NCBI RefSeq assembly: GCF_000711695.1
Contig: NW_013546942.1
Span: forward strand, 1-64,000
Source: Tilletiaria anomala UBC 951
Taxonomy: Eukaryota; Basidiomycota; Exobasidiomycetes; Georgefischeriales; Tilletiariaceae
Direction: 5' to 3'
Length of the DNA: 64,000 nt
The position numbers were made by a program, and so were the translations under genes. How positions within the stretch are numbered: position 1 is the first letter of the stretch; every line of letters starts with the position of its first letter. A model generated the notes under the pieces. The model saw nothing but the letters and a program-made list of their open reading frames with translations, was not told where the DNA came from and did no database searches. Shown in pieces: positions 40,275 through 52,549 of the stretch.

Positions 40275-41430
40275 CTTGCGGTAAGGACCGGCGAGATGTG
40301 TTTGTTACCCTGGAAGAAGACGCTGCTGCTGCTATAATCGGTAATCAAGTGCACGAGCAGAGAAGGAGACTGCTCGAGAGTGTCGAGCCTTCTGCACGCA
40401 GCGGCATAGTTGCACGTGTCGTGCTGTCGCAAAGGGGGAGGCTGCACAAGCTTGAGGGGGGGGTTGATGGAAGAGTTGGTCCAAGTATTTGTCTTGAACA
40501 GAGTAGAAAGGGAAACCAAGGCTGCGGAGACAAAACTGCTCTCGTGCCCACCCGTCTGATTGCGCCCACACATGCAGCCAGACCGCAGGCTGGAGCAACT
40601 CGCCTCCACCACCACCACCACCACCACCCACCACGACTCGACTTACCATCACCCCCCAATATCCTAGATCGAAGCCAGCAGCAGCATGCTGTAAATGAGC
40701 CCCGCGAGAGGGCCTGGGCGAGCGGAGACAGCATCTCCTTGAATTGGTATCGCCCATATTTTCAATATAATGCATTGAATTCCATAGTCACGGGTGTCCG
40801 TGGCCGTGCGGGGATCGACCGAACCGAGAAGGACGCCCACCTGAGGACAATGAATGAAATAGCTAAGCTTCTTATGCAGCGCCGTCAAGAACGCATCCCC
40901 CTGTCTTTGTTTTCTCTAGCCAACTCGCCGTCCCTTATTCCGTACTAGGCAAGCATATTTTGCATACCTCTCCATTTTCCTCGCTGTTCTGAACAAGAGG
41001 GGCGTTGCAAACGCCTCTCGCAGGTTTGACGCCTTGTTTCAGAATCCACGACTGGTTCTCCGCAAGCCACTATGCAAGGCAATCTTAAAACAGCAATAGA
41101 AATCTTTCAAAATTGTTCGGCTATGGAACCATTCCCTCCATCTGGTAAAATGCCAGCGGGGCTGAGGAGCTACGATGGCTTTCTATAGCCCATCCACCCG
41201 CGAAATTACTGGCACGTGCACAGGCGCACGCTGTATGGGCGGCCCTGTGCAACGGGAAACGACCGTCGGCGCTCGCAGAGGCAGATGTCTCGTAACGAAA
41301 GTACTCGTGACTCTCGTTTCGTTAGGCTGTGTTGATCAATGTGATTGCAATTGCTCATCATGACATCCACCTGCTGTAGTATGACACGCTGTCAAGTGAA
41401 CAAAGCTTGGAAATGAGACACGAAGCCCGA
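40275..41430. other. 1.2-kb intergenic region
   Basis: Contains the phosphatase promoter and the 3' end of the uS9m gene. Apart from a (CCA)n tract at 40605-40633 and a G run at about 40453-40459, I see nothing. An antisense frame of 225 residues across the phosphatase 5' end is a shadow of the real gene. Confidence 0.6.
40605..40633. repeat. (CCA)n trinucleotide tract
   Basis: About nine consecutive CCA units, with one variation, upstream of the phosphatase gene and outside any supported coding region. Confidence 0.85.
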
Positions 41431-42748
41431 TCAACGCTTGACCCAGGTTCTTGCCTTCCTTGACTTGACCAGGCCTGTTTTCTTCCTCTCGACCATACGA
41501 GGATCGCGCCGGAGAACGCCGTCTGTATGTTGCAAAAGTATATGGACCGGTCAGCGTCGCCCGAATACGAGTTTAAGCGAGCGCCGACGCTTGTAGCCGT
41601 GCACAACCGATCAACTCACCCCTGAGTAGTACAGCCCGGATCCGCTGCACCTCCTCCTCGCCGCCGTCCACGAGGCCCGCCTGCGCTGCGACGGCGAGTG
41701 CCTTGGCGAGCGCATGCGCCACAGCTCCCGCCTGCCCTGTGTTGCCCCCGCCGCGCACAAGCGCAAAGACGTTAAAAACACCCAGCTTACCCGCGAGCTT
41801 CAGTGGCCACATGACGCGCTCCCGGTGGTCGATGCGTGAAAAATACTCGCCCAGGGTCGCATTGTTGACCAGAACTTGGCCGACGACGACAGACGCTTGT
41901 TGTTCCTCTAGCTGCCCGCTTCGGTTTGCGATTGTAGACGGTGGCGAGGAGGGCGTTGGAACAATCCAGACACGTGCGCTCGACTCTTTTCGCCGGCCCA
42001 TAGCGTACGCCCGTCCGTGCGCGTCCAAACCCGCGCTTGTCGCCGCTTCTTGGCGCTCTGCGCCTGCTAAGCTGCTGCTCACCACGCCCGGCACTGAAAA
42101 GTCCTGGCTGCCGCCTGGGCGCGCAAAGTCCGCAAACGCCTCCTCAACCTCCTTTGCCAGCGTGGGGTCGATGCCGGGTAGGTGCGTCGAGACCAGCGAG
42201 CGGTAGCGCGCCAGCGCCGATAAGTGCGCGATGATACGGCGGTACTGCGATGCCTTGAGCGATGGCATGCTGAGTTTCTGCGCGATGCCCGCGGGTGGGA
42301 GCCAGGCCTTCAAAGTGCCACTGCGAGCGCCTCCCGCTGCAGCAGCTGCTACGCTCGGCGGAGCCGAGTTGGGGGGTAGGATGTACGCCTGCTCGAGCGC
42401 GCGCTTCGAGCGGCGCGTCAGGTCCGCCAGGCGCAGAAGCGTGGCGATGTACGTTGGGCGGGCAGTGTAGTACGTCTGCATCGGTGGTTTCGGACGCAGC
42501 TTAGGCTCGGGTAGCTGCATACCGCCGCCGCTGGCGAGCGCCGCCGCTTCAGGCATATAGCGCCCATGGTACGCAGGTGCTGAACGGGAAGCGTCGCTGT
42601 GCTTGGAAGGAGAGGCGAACGGGGACGAAGCGGATGAATGCAGCTGGCGAGGGGCACAAGCAAGGACCGTCGACCGAGCGCTGCTCGTGCTGCCGTGCCG
42701 CAGCAGCTGCAGGACGAGGCGTTTTTCTGACGCTGTCAGCGCTGACAT
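41431..42748 (-). CDS. MRPS9: mitochondrial small-subunit ribosomal protein uS9 (Mrps9)
   Basis: Exons complement 41620..42748 and 41431..41522 give 406 residues. uS9m sits in the head of the mitochondrial 37S subunit, its C-terminal tail reaching toward the P-site tRNA. The N-terminus is basic and Ser/Ala-rich, as expected for import. The uS9 core is in the C-terminal half: [65 protein letters not shown]. The small second exon supplies the diagnostic tail [13 protein letters not shown]...WVKR. The N-terminal region has the fungal mitochondrial extension [15 protein letters not shown]. Upstream in-frame sequence to 43141 is open but lacks conservation, so I used the ATG that opens the presequence. 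Confidence 0.92.
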
Positions 42749-43155
42749 CGTCGGCTTTCCAAACAGAAGATAAACGAATGCAGAGCCAGCGTCGCTGCTC
42801 CGATGACTTGCTTTGCCAGGTCGTTCGCTGGGAAGGTCAAAAGTTGCAGTCTCATGAGAGCACGGAAAGATGGAGAGAGGCTCCCGAAGAAAAGTCACCT
42901 TGAAGTCGGTGTAGATTGACATAGCCCTACTTTGGATCTGTTGCTCATTCCCGGCCGAGAGAACTGAATCCGCGTTCCGTACTTTTTTTGCTGCCGTCGC
43001 TACAGCAAGTTTCATCGTCATGGACACCGATTTAGATATTGAGTTTCTTGACTCTTGATCATGCATCCCAATAGTATCCAATACACACGCGCCCGTAGCT
43101 TGTGCATTGTGCGACGCCAGCACATGCAGCAGGTTAGGCATTCAGCACAGCCAGG
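42749..43155. promoter_or_regulatory. divergent upstream region of uS9m and unknown nuclear gene
   Basis: 407 bp between start codons of divergent genes. It is open on the minus strand in frame with uS9m, with several ATGs (for example at about 42922 and 43017) that would be alternative starts or upstream frames. Confidence 0.45.
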
Positions 43156-46100
43156 ATGCCGCAACAGCGGGCTCGCGGCCCAGTTATGGCAAAGAACGCG
43201 CCGACCGGAGCTGTGACAGCGACATCTGACACCAGTGACGGCTCCTCGTCGTCCGATAGCTCCCATTCATCTGACAGCAGCTCTTCCTCGTCTTCAAAGG
43301 GCGAAGAGCCAATAAAAACAACAGGTCAAGCCGTGAATTCCCGCAAAGGACGTCAAAATGCCCAGATGACATCTGAGGCGAAGGACCAAGCGCACGGACA
43401 GTCTTTTGACATTTCGTCAATCTCCGCTTCCGCAGCATCCTCATCTTCCTCCTCATCGTCCTCTTCATCGGAATCGGGCTTGACATCGACTAGCTCCCAG
43501 TCTGACACGTCCACAGCTGTGAAAGCTCCACAAGCACCAGCAATTTCTCAACTATCAATTGCAAATGTCAAGTGTAAACCGAAGGTACATGCGGATGCAA
43601 CGCGTGCGCAGAAGGAGAAGCCGCCAACAATAGCGACACCCAAATCGGCTCCAGCACCAGTGCCTGGGGCTAATGTGGGAGCATCCTCCACAGGAAAAGG
43701 CAAACGCAAGCGTGTCGATTGGGAGGACGATCCCCAGTCTTTAGCACCTACGCCGGCGCAAAAGGGCAATGCTCGCCCTGTGCAGCCGCAGTTGACGCAG
43801 GTGGAAAGCCCAACGGGGAAGTCTCGGAGGAAGCGGCAGAAGCGTAACGTTAACGTTGAAGGGGATGCTGCGCCGCCATCAACTTCGCTTGCGCAGGAGC
43901 GACAACATGCCCTTCACCAATGCAAACGTGGACGTGAGAGAAGGGAGCTCGATCTGCCAATCCTTGTGCATTCAGCATCGCGGCGCCATTTGCACCTACG
44001 TGCTCCATCGTGTTCTGCTACGAGTTCATTACCTGCATGTGATGGAACATTCCTCGCTGATGAGTCATGCCTTCGCGAGGCCGTCCACGGAGGCATTGTC
44101 AACTTTTTTGTCGACACTTCTACTGTCTTTTCGAGGCCAACAGAAGGTGGGGTTCAATATCGAAAATGTGCTGCGCGCATCACGCGTGGATGCTGATCCA
44201 TTTTCATTTTTGTCACGATACTTTCCTCAGATCTAACGGACTTAGCTGGTATTAGCGCTATCCTGTGTTACAAAATGGGCCTTCCGCCTGGGGCAGAGCT
44301 GCGCCTCGCGTACAAGAACTTGGACAGCGTGCTGATCCACATCGAAGATTGTATGTTCAGCTGCTGTCTCGCACCCTTCCCATCCACGTATTCTCACAGA
44401 ACACGTGAATTATTTCATCCTTCACAGCCGGTGATTTGCTAGCGTTCAAACGTAAAGCGCGCGGCCAGGACGAGGTCAACCTATTCGTACAGCCCCCAGC
44501 AGGTTGGAAATGGGGCGGGCCTTCGGCTATCAGCCTCCCGCGGATCAGCCATCCGGTTGCGGGTGCAGGACCGCATACACCTCAAGGTGGGCATATGCCG
44601 CTGGTGTCTACCCCGCTCGTCTTCCAGCCAGCGAGGACTGCAGTTGACAATGCGCGTGCTGTCGGTGTCGCTGGCAGCCGAACCCGATGTGGAAGGATGA
44701 ATGGTTCGGCATCTGCCCGAAAGCAGAGTGGGACAGGGCATGAAGGCGGGACGGACAGTCGAGAGGAGGAGGCAGAGGTGACACACGCGTCGCCGAAAAA
44801 GCCCAGGCGCAAGCGCAAGGCCAAGAACCAGGAGGAGCGTTCTGGTGCTGCGGATGACGCCACCTCAAAAGTAGTCGGGGAGGAGACAGTAATTTCGTCT
44901 CTTGCCATAACTTTGCTCAACGAAAATGATGCGGGGGGCCCTGCAAGCCCATCGGCAAATCCCCAGCCAGTCACCGTAGCGCGGCGGAGCGACAAGCCGC
45001 TGGAAGCTTTCGGGACGATGGAACAGGAATCGAATGCGGTCGTCGTGCCGGAGACGCAAGAGACGCCCGCGCTCGCGGCCAACGTGGAGAGAGCGAAGGA
45101 AGCCAGGGGAACGGCGTACGGAGACATGGGCGTGGATGAGGATGTGACCACTAAGGAATCGCCGAGCACAGTCGACCTGGCGTCTTCTACCCGGTCATCC
45201 AATGATGCTGGGGGTGCAGAGGATCACGATGCACATGTGACGGAGGCGCGAGGTGGCAAGGCTTCCCAGGCCATGAACGCGTCTCAGCCAGAGGCAAGGC
45301 CTGAGAGCGAGCCAGAAGCTGGAGGACAGGTCGCTCAGTGTGATGACGACCAAATGCTGGATGCTTCACAGACGGTGTCAAAAGTTAATGCTGACAATGC
45401 GGCGGTTAGGCAAGAAGAAGAGACTCTCGAGCCGTCGTCCGTCATGAAAGCGAGAAGCGCGCGAATGAGAGGAAAGGCAACAGCAGCAGTGGCAGTGGCA
45501 ACTGTACCCCAACCTTTCCATGTTCCCGGACAATGTGGGATCTGCAATAAGGAGCTGTCGCATTCCTTTGAGAGTTGCGAAGTGATTCGCGCAGGCCGCG
45601 ACGCGGTGCAGCGCAGGTGTCAAGAGCTCAAGGAGAAGGGTCGACGAAAGAAGGTGCCTGAGAGGGCTGCACAGAAGGTGCTGGAACAGTGGTTGAGTGA
45701 GTATCACATTGCGTGACTTTACTGTGGAGCTTTCAATGCGCACCAGTCGCTGATCCGCCTTTTCGCTGTCAGAATCAAACATCAAGAACCCTCAAACGCA
45801 AGAATCAACACTTGACAATACTCAAATGCAGGAAACGGCAGTAACCGCCCCGAAGTCAATACCGACGCAAAAGGTTTCAGGGACAACCCAGCCGCAGAAG
45901 GACATGACCTCCCTGCTCGACGAACTCGGAGCGTTGCGCGAGAGGGCATCGATGGCGATCAAGAAAGGAGCAGACTTGGCAAGTAAAGTGCAAGAAGGAC
46001 ACCATAACGGGACCCCGGTCAGCCTGTACGAGACGACGCAAGCCGAGGTCGCGCTGCGCGACGCAGTCCAGGTCAAAGATTCGGTGAATGCGCCCCTCGA

Positions 46101-47343
46101 AGCAAACCCTGATTTGCATACGCAAGAGCGAGGCGTTGCCAGCCCCGCATTGTCAGATCGGATCAAAGCTGCGCAAATTGTGCTTGCCACAACACCTGAT
46201 TCGCAGTCGGCAACAGCAGCTCCCCTGCCAGCTGAAGCGTCGATGCGAGTCAGCATCGCCGACCCGAAACTCGCGCCGCTCCCTGGACTGCGCTCCCCGA
46301 CAGGCTCCGATTCGTCCCGAGAACTGCAAACGAGCCCGCTTCTAGCACCGGCTAGTGCACCGCCTGCAGAAGACGAGGTTGAAACGCAGGCAATCGACGA
46401 GCCGGCCTCGCCGCGCAAGAGTTCATTAGCCGTACCAATCGGCAAGGGCTTCGAGCCTGAAGACTCTCAAGCTGATCAGATCGAGTCGGATAGTAGCAGC
46501 CAGACGTCCGAAGACTCTGACGAAGAGGAAGAAGGTATTGAAACTGATCATGAGGATGTGGAAGAAGAGGAGGAAACAGAGCCGGAAGATGCAGAGGCAG
46601 AGGATGACATCTTGAATGCGGATCAAGGCACAGACAAACAGCAACTGCCCAACGGCCATGCGCAGGACGGAGAAGGATTTTCTGATTCTGAGATCGAAGA
46701 GGGAGATGCCGAAGATATGGCAGAGGGCTTGCGCTCCCGTTCTGCATCACCGCCTCCGAATCAGCTGGGCAATCATCGGAACAATGAGGCGGACGGCGTT
46801 GCGGAGGGCAAGGAAAAGGAGAGTCTGCGACCAGCAGCCGTCCCAGAAATCTCACAGCCGTTCAATCCGTTTCGGCGCAGCACGCGGAATGGCACAAGTG
46901 CGTCACAGCCGACTCTGGCACAGCGTATCATCCAGACGCCCTTTAAGAGACTCTCCGACTTAAGGCCGCAACATCTGCGGCAGAGCTTCTCGCAGCCGAA
47001 CTCGCCCGTCTCGGCTGCGTCCACCTCGACACGGATTTTTCCAACGGGGCCCGCCACGAATGCGCACGACGGCGTCAATGGGGCTGCAACGACGCCTGCC
47101 AAGGGGGGGATGGACACCGCGAATATACCTTCAACTTCAGGCGCTGAGAGCGAGGCGGGCGAGGATTCGAGCGAATCTAGTTCAGATTCCGACTCTGACT
47201 CAGACTCGGACGAAGACGTGCGCAAGAAGAAGGGCAAGGCAAACGCCTCTTTGTGTATACCCGTGTCGCGACTCGCCGGCTCGAGTCAGAATGGCAAGGC
47301 GAAACGGAGACGCAGCACATTCTTCAAGGCATTCGAAGGTTAG
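43156..47343 (+). CDS. large disordered nuclear-looking protein with zinc-knuckle-like motif, function unknown
   Basis: Exons 43156..43933, 44231..44350, 44428..45696 and 45773..47343 join in phase to 1245 residues. I do not recognise the family. In order: a Ser/Asp/Glu-rich start (residues 20-115), basic patches GKRKRVDWEDD and GKSRRKRQKRN, then a folded-looking block (about 260-320) with GLPPGAELRLAYKNLDSVLI and LLAFKRKARGQDEVNLF. Next come a long disordered region with KKPRRKRKAKN and, at about residue 668, a zinc-knuckle-like CGICNKELSHSFESC. This has Cys-x2-Cys-x5-His-x4-Cys spacing and is followed by a charged helical segment. The C-terminal third holds very acidic tracts (about 46500-46610 and 47160-47220) and ends in AKRRRSTFFKAFEG. 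Composition suggests a nuclear or nucleolar chromatin or RNA partner. The first intron (297 nt) is the least certain. Confidence 0.65.
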
Positions 47344-47439
47344 CCACGGCCTCGGCTTTATTGTAGCATAATTCACGAGAAGCGCTTATTTTCACGAATG
47401 ATTTGGCCACTTTGATTTCAATGCGATCGCACCTCCTGC

Positions 47440-48253
47440 TCAATACGGCAATCGCTTCTTGCTTTTCTGCGTCCCTTCCTCCTTGATGGCGCGGACCGGT
47501 ACTGGCACAGGTTCCGTGCGCGCTTGATCGCCATAGGCAAGTGCTCCGACGTACGGCATAGTGTTCCATTTGAGGATGAATTCTGCTTGAGTGATGTTGT
47601 TGAAGCTCTTGGATACTTCTCGGAAGCCGTACTTGTTTAGGTTGCCCTTGGCTTGGACATGCGCGTCCGCCTTGCTGCGGATGATGTGGTCCCATACGAC
47701 CACCTGGTTTTGTGGCTGCAGTACAAAGGAACATGGATCAGCGAGGAGGTTTGGGAGGAGTCGACCACGATGCAACTCACATGCTTCGAGGAGATATATT
47801 CAGCTGCAAGGCTGACAAATACTTGCTTGGTGTTCCAGTTGAACAGTCCTGAAAAGTCGGCATCGATGTCGAATTCGGTCGTCAAGTACTCTTGCTCCCT
47901 GCGATCAAAGTGGTACTGCGCTCTCCCAGAGACACTATAGCCAGATAATGACATCGCACGCCCGTGTCAGACCTTAGCAGGGTGGCACTGAGTGCATTAA
48001 AACTGAGACAAGATGCTCACACTTTGAGGGAATGCACCTCGACCGTGCCACGCGGCTTGTAACTTACTGGGAAGCTGAAGAATGCGATGATGGCCAGGAG
48101 AGCAAGAATCGTGGACGTACCGAACGCCGTGACGGAGTTCAGTCGCTGAAAGGTGCTGTACATGCAGGAAAGGCAGCGGGAACACAGGGTGTATCAGCGC
48201 AAGTGATTCCATAAAGAAACCGCGAGGGGCACTTACGTGTGCATGGCGGCCAT
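47440..48253 (-). CDS. SPC3: signal peptidase complex subunit 3 (SPC22/23)
   Basis: Exons complement 48237..48253, 48021..48155, 47781..47934 and 47440..47715 give 193 residues. SPC3 is an ER type II membrane protein that stabilises the Sec11 catalytic subunit of signal peptidase. The protein starts MAAMHTTFQRLNSVTAFGT, followed by one transmembrane helix (TILALLAIIAFFSFPV). The lumenal domain shows VSGRAQYHFD, TTEFDIDADFSGLFNWNTKQ, VFVSLAAEYIS, NQVVVWDHIIRSKADA and YGFREVSKSFNN. FNWNTKQ is the family hallmark. Introns at 47935-48020 and 47716-47780 split the lumenal domain. Length matches the family. Confidence 0.9.
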
Positions 48254-48652
48254 CTTTGCTGGGTTCTACGCAGGAGTAGCGTCGTGGCCACGGTCTGAAC
48301 CTTGTATGATCGGCCCAGCGTATTTCTGTCTAATTTGACGATGATCGATCGTCGAAGTGGCTTGTATTGGAAGTGATGGAGATCAACGGTTCGGCAAGAA
48401 GAACAGAAAACGCTTTGGTGCAAGATGGGATGAGGTGTGTACTTTTGAAGCGTGTGCTCCACATGAGACGCGACATTTACTCTCCCCACTCGAAGTTGCC
48501 TTTTCAACTTCCGTCTGTTTCCCACCTCCCAGGGGCCAGGTTCCATGCATTGGGATGCGATACATAACGCCCACGTTTCGTTCGTTTATGGCGGTACACC
48601 CTGCTCCGTGGCTAGTCCGGATCGATCTTTCGTATCACATGTCTGACGCACG
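48254..48652. promoter_or_regulatory. divergent upstream region of SPC3 and BET5
   Basis: 399 bp between divergent start codons of two early-secretory-pathway genes. No specific element identified. Confidence 0.45.
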
Positions 48653-49911
48653 ATGACAACGAAAGTGAGTGGCCGAGCCGCTGTGAAGCCCGATCGCAAG
48701 GAGAAGCTCATGAGTCCTGTCGTTTCTACCCTCTTTTACAGGTCTTCTCGCTATACATCTTTGACCGGCATTGTAATCCAGTCTATTACCAAGACTGGAC
48801 GCACCTCCACCAGGGCCTCTTGGCGCCACTGCACCCCGCTACCGCCGAGCCGTCCTCTTCGGCCTCTGCCGTCGGGGACACTAGCGTGGACACGGTTGCC
48901 GCATCAGAAGCTAGCACGAGCACGTTCCAATCGCTCAGCTCATCCCTGCGAAATGCGACACAGGTGCTAGCGTCGAGTGGGAATGCATCAGGCAGCGCGA
49001 AAGGCGCGGGGCCACTCCGGAAAGCGGGAGAGGTGCCGCCAAATGTCACTCGCAGTGTCGCGAAATCATGTTTACCCACCGCTTCGAAGCAGCGGTCCAG
49101 CTTGACGTCTTCGGTGGCTGGAACGGCGAATGAAGGAGTGTCGTTGGGTGGAAACAGCGCGCTGCCGTTTGATGAACAAGCCAAGCTCGTGTACGGTGTG
49201 GTCTTCTCGCTGCGAAATATGTGCCGCAAGCTTGGAGGAGGAGCGGCGGGAACACAGGAGAACGGCGTGTCCCCTCTGTCCTCGGCTTCACCAGCGACAG
49301 CAGAGTTGTTTAACAGCTACACGACGCCGACATACACGCTTACACATTTCCAATCGCCGACGATGTACACTTTTGTCCTGCTCACTGACCCGATGCCATC
49401 TGCTACCGGGTTCGGCGGTACGGGTGCGTCCGGCAGCGGCGCAGGCAGTGCGGCCAAGGGCTCGTCGTTGCCCGGCGGTGGCGGTCTCATGTCAGGCTAC
49501 TCGATCTCTTCGCGCTTCTCTGTCGCTTCCAGCGCCACCTCTTCATCCAGTAATGCGGCGACAGCGCTTGCAGGCGGGGCTGGCAGCGCAGGCGCAGGAT
49601 TTGCATCAGCAGCAGGTACGATTCCAGGGACAGGCGGCGTCACGCTCAAATCTGTGCTGGTGAACATCTGGAAAGGGCCTTGGGTGCAGCACGTTGCCCG
49701 CAATCCGCTCTGCCAAAGTGGGCTTGAGCGAAGCGTGCAGGCGGAGCGTGCTGCAGGTGTGGATAGTGATGGCTTTCGGGATGCAGTGGAGAAACGTGAG
49801 TGCCTTTAACGCCCCGTCGGCGAGGATGGCAACTACTGACGGGCCTTTTCTCTTTTTGCGCTAGTATTTGCGCAATACAAGCTCTCTGCACCGCCGTCAC
49901 CTGTATTATAG
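48653..49911 (+). CDS. BET5: TRAPP complex subunit Bet5/TRAPPC1, with large insertions
   Basis: Exons 48653..48664, 48742..49795 and 49865..49911 give 370 residues; the family is usually 145-180. Bet5 is a longin-fold core subunit of TRAPP, the Rab1/Ypt1 exchange factor at the Golgi. Conserved blocks are VFSLYIFDRHCNPVYYQDW at the start, DEQAKLVYGVVFSLRNMCRK, LFNSYTTPTYTLTHFQSPT, MYTFVLLTDP, LKSVLVNIWKGPWVQHVARN, PLC and the final FRDAVEKLFAQYKLSAPP. Two Ser/Ala/Gly-rich insertions interrupt the fold: about 110 residues after the first strand and about 75 between the central strand and the last helices. The frame is continuous across both, so they are presumably surface loops. The first exon encodes only MTTK. 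Confidence 0.88.
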
Positions 49912-50504
49912 AGGCCATACAAACCAGGCAGCTGTGCCAACACCTGGCGAGAGGAGGGTTCGAGGGCAGCGCGCTCGTCACGGTGACATGGGAGGGATGT
50001 CCCGACTCATGCGCATCTATCAAGCTGAAGAATTACTCTCCCCGAGCCAAAAGCAGTGAAAGTGGACGCGGGCAGCGGAACTAAGGACAACGACAATGAA
50101 ATTGATGAGGGGGTAAATATAAAGTAGTATACGGGTGGCGGCGGCGGCGGTGACGCTGAGCATTGATAACCTGATGACGACGACGGAGACGACGATGGAT
50201 GCGATGGGGGGCCTGGCTACCCGAAGGAGAAGAAAGAATGGCTGTGCCGTCCGACGGACGAGCAAACGCCAGATTCCTTTGTTGTTGTGTTTCAAGCCGC
50301 GCGGCCGGGTTGGGGCGAGGGGTGCAGCGCTGGCCTTAGATGCTGTGCAGCGCAGTGCTATGGAGTGCTGTGCCGTGCAGGCCAGCGAGGCGGTCGACCA
50401 AGGCAAAAAAACAGGGATGCTGCTCATCTAACGGTACACTGTTCGATTTTGTGGATAGCGACGCGGCGGCTGGCGGTCACACCGAGGTGCGGCTCACGAC
50501 TCGC
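49912..50504. other. convergent intergenic region
   Basis: 593 bp between the 3' ends of BET5 and the G-alpha gene. A run of GGC/GAC-type repeats around 50130-50200 is mildly repetitive. No gene seen. Confidence 0.6.
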
Positions 50505-52549
50505 TCAGAGCAGACCGCAGCTGCGCAGGTTGACCTGTATGATGATGTCGTTGACGGCGGAGAGGACGAACCGGATCTACTCGTATGCGCGGGGCGGGCG
50601 AGTGCGGAAGCGAGCAATGTCAGTATGGCAGCATCAGCGGAGTCGATGGCTGAGGGAGAACGCACCTGATTAGTGTCCGTGGCGCACGTAAAGTGTGTGT
50701 AGACTGTTTTTGTCTCGCTCTGGTTTAGTGAGACGAAGCGGTTGACGATATACTCGCACGCGGCATTATAGTCGCCGCCGCCGGTGTAGTCGCTAAAGTA
50801 GTTGCTCATTGGTGAGATGGGCAGCTTTTCCCGGAACAGGTCGATCTTGTTTAGGAAGAGGATGATGTTTGTCTGGACGAACCAGCGCGAGTTGCAGATG
50901 CTGTCGAAGAGCGTGAGCGCCTCCTGCATGCGGTTGACGTTCTGATCCTCGTATAACAGCTGGTCATACTCGCTGATGGCGACAAGGAATATGATAGCGG
51001 TGACGTTCTCAAAGCAGTGGATCCACTTTTTTCGCTCGGACCGCTGGCCGCCGACGTCGAAAAGTCGGTAGTGCAGCTCGCCGATCTGGAAGTGCGTCTC
51101 GGTGATGCCGGTTGTCTTGACGCGCGAGCGCAGCACGTCCTGGTCCGTCGGTGTGTAGCGCGGGTCGGAGATGCGCGCGATCGAGTCAAAGTAGTACGGT
51201 GCAGAGTCGTTCAGCTGGTACTCCCTACTTCGTCGGAAGCACGCCTGCACACCGGGGTCGAGCCACAACCCACCAATGGCATCTGCTACCACCGGCGGCA
51301 AGGTCTCGGTCTCCATCTGTGTTGGCAAGCTAAGGATGATCTCGGCGCGCTTGGCATTGGCGCCGTCTGCGAGCGGTATGTCGAGGTTCTCCATGGCATC
51401 GAGAAGGACGCGCATGGACTGTAGTGTGTTGCTGAAGATGATCTCCTTGTACGACTCACGCTCCTCAACAGAGTATGAGCCATGGTTTATGAGCCTCATC
51501 TGCTTGAGAATTGTCGACTTGCCTGATTCACCAGCTCCCAAGAGGAGCATCTCTGCAGCACAGCAGAAGCGCAGATGCACACTTTGTCAGTCCTCGCTGC
51601 CAAAGGGGCCAAGGGTTCATGTTCTTCTCCCCGCGTGCACCCAGCACCAGGCGGCCACTGTCATGAACACTCGCATGGGAGCTATTTGCACGTGCTGCTG
51701 ATCGTCCACCATGCGATTTGCTGAATGTGCTGCAAATGTCCGCATAAGGCTCCCGACGTTGGGAGATCATTCCGACAGGTACACTAACTCCGAGTCTGAC
51801 CAACCACGCTTTCCACCCGATCCGATCCGTCCAAATTAGCACCCAACGGCTGCCGCTTCTACTCCATCTCTTTGGCTCTTCTGGATCACGAGGGCGCGCC
51901 CGGGCCACTCTGCTTTGCAACAAAATGAACATGAACTGTTGGCCTTTGACAGACTCACTAATCTCATTCCTCTGCACCAGCCGATCCTTCTTGAGTTGCG
52001 CCTCGATCGCCTCATTACGCAATTGGCCTTCGCGGTCTTCTTTCGACTATTAGCGGTCCATGGCGACGGCGACGGACAGGGCGATAGTATCGGGAGAGAG
52101 GTGGGAGAGCGGCGACGGGAGAGGGCGGGAAAGGAACGAGGGGCGCGAACGGTCAGCATCACTACCTTCGTTCCCCAATTTGCATCCATGGCTGCGGGCG
52201 AGGGTTGGGCCAATTGGTGGCGCAACCAGAATCCTGTGCAGACCAGGCTGGGGAGGGAGGCTTGAGACGCATCATGCGACAAAAGCTGCATCAACCTAGG
52301 TCCGCCAAGCGACTCCCTGCGGCGGTGCGTGTCGGATGTCTTCGACGCTGCCATCATTCCCGGTCCCACTCCTACCTGTCGCATGGCATGTGCAAGTTTG
52401 AGCCGGCATCCACCTGCGACATCCGCACGCCTACTTGACACATGCCCTGCGCTCGCTCCAACTACACTGGGGCGAGTCGACGCTCAAAAGTCGACCACGG
52501 GAGCTCGGACCGCTGCGGAACCGAATTGACTTACCGGTCCACAACCCAT
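50505..52549 (-). CDS. heterotrimeric G-protein alpha subunit (Gi-like)
   Basis: Exons complement 52535..52549, 51959..52046, 50666..51552 and 50505..50576 give 353 residues, the standard length. The first intron is long (488 nt) and the first exon encodes only MGCGP, with the myristoylated Gly2 and palmitoylated Cys3. GTP-binding motifs are GAGESGKST (P-loop), RSRVKTTGI (switch I, with the catalytic Arg), DVGGQRSERKKW (switch II), NKIDLF and TCATDT. The tail is LRSCGLL, with a cysteine four residues from the end, as in Gi-class subunits. In fungi this class transduces pheromone or nutrient signals. Which paralogue it is cannot be decided from sequence alone. Confidence 0.96.

Noticed and set aside
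48045-48060. GTAAGT-like donor inside the SPC3 second exon
   Set aside because: The nearest AG would give a 12-nt intron, and the read-through sequence PVSYKPRGTVEVHS matches the family.
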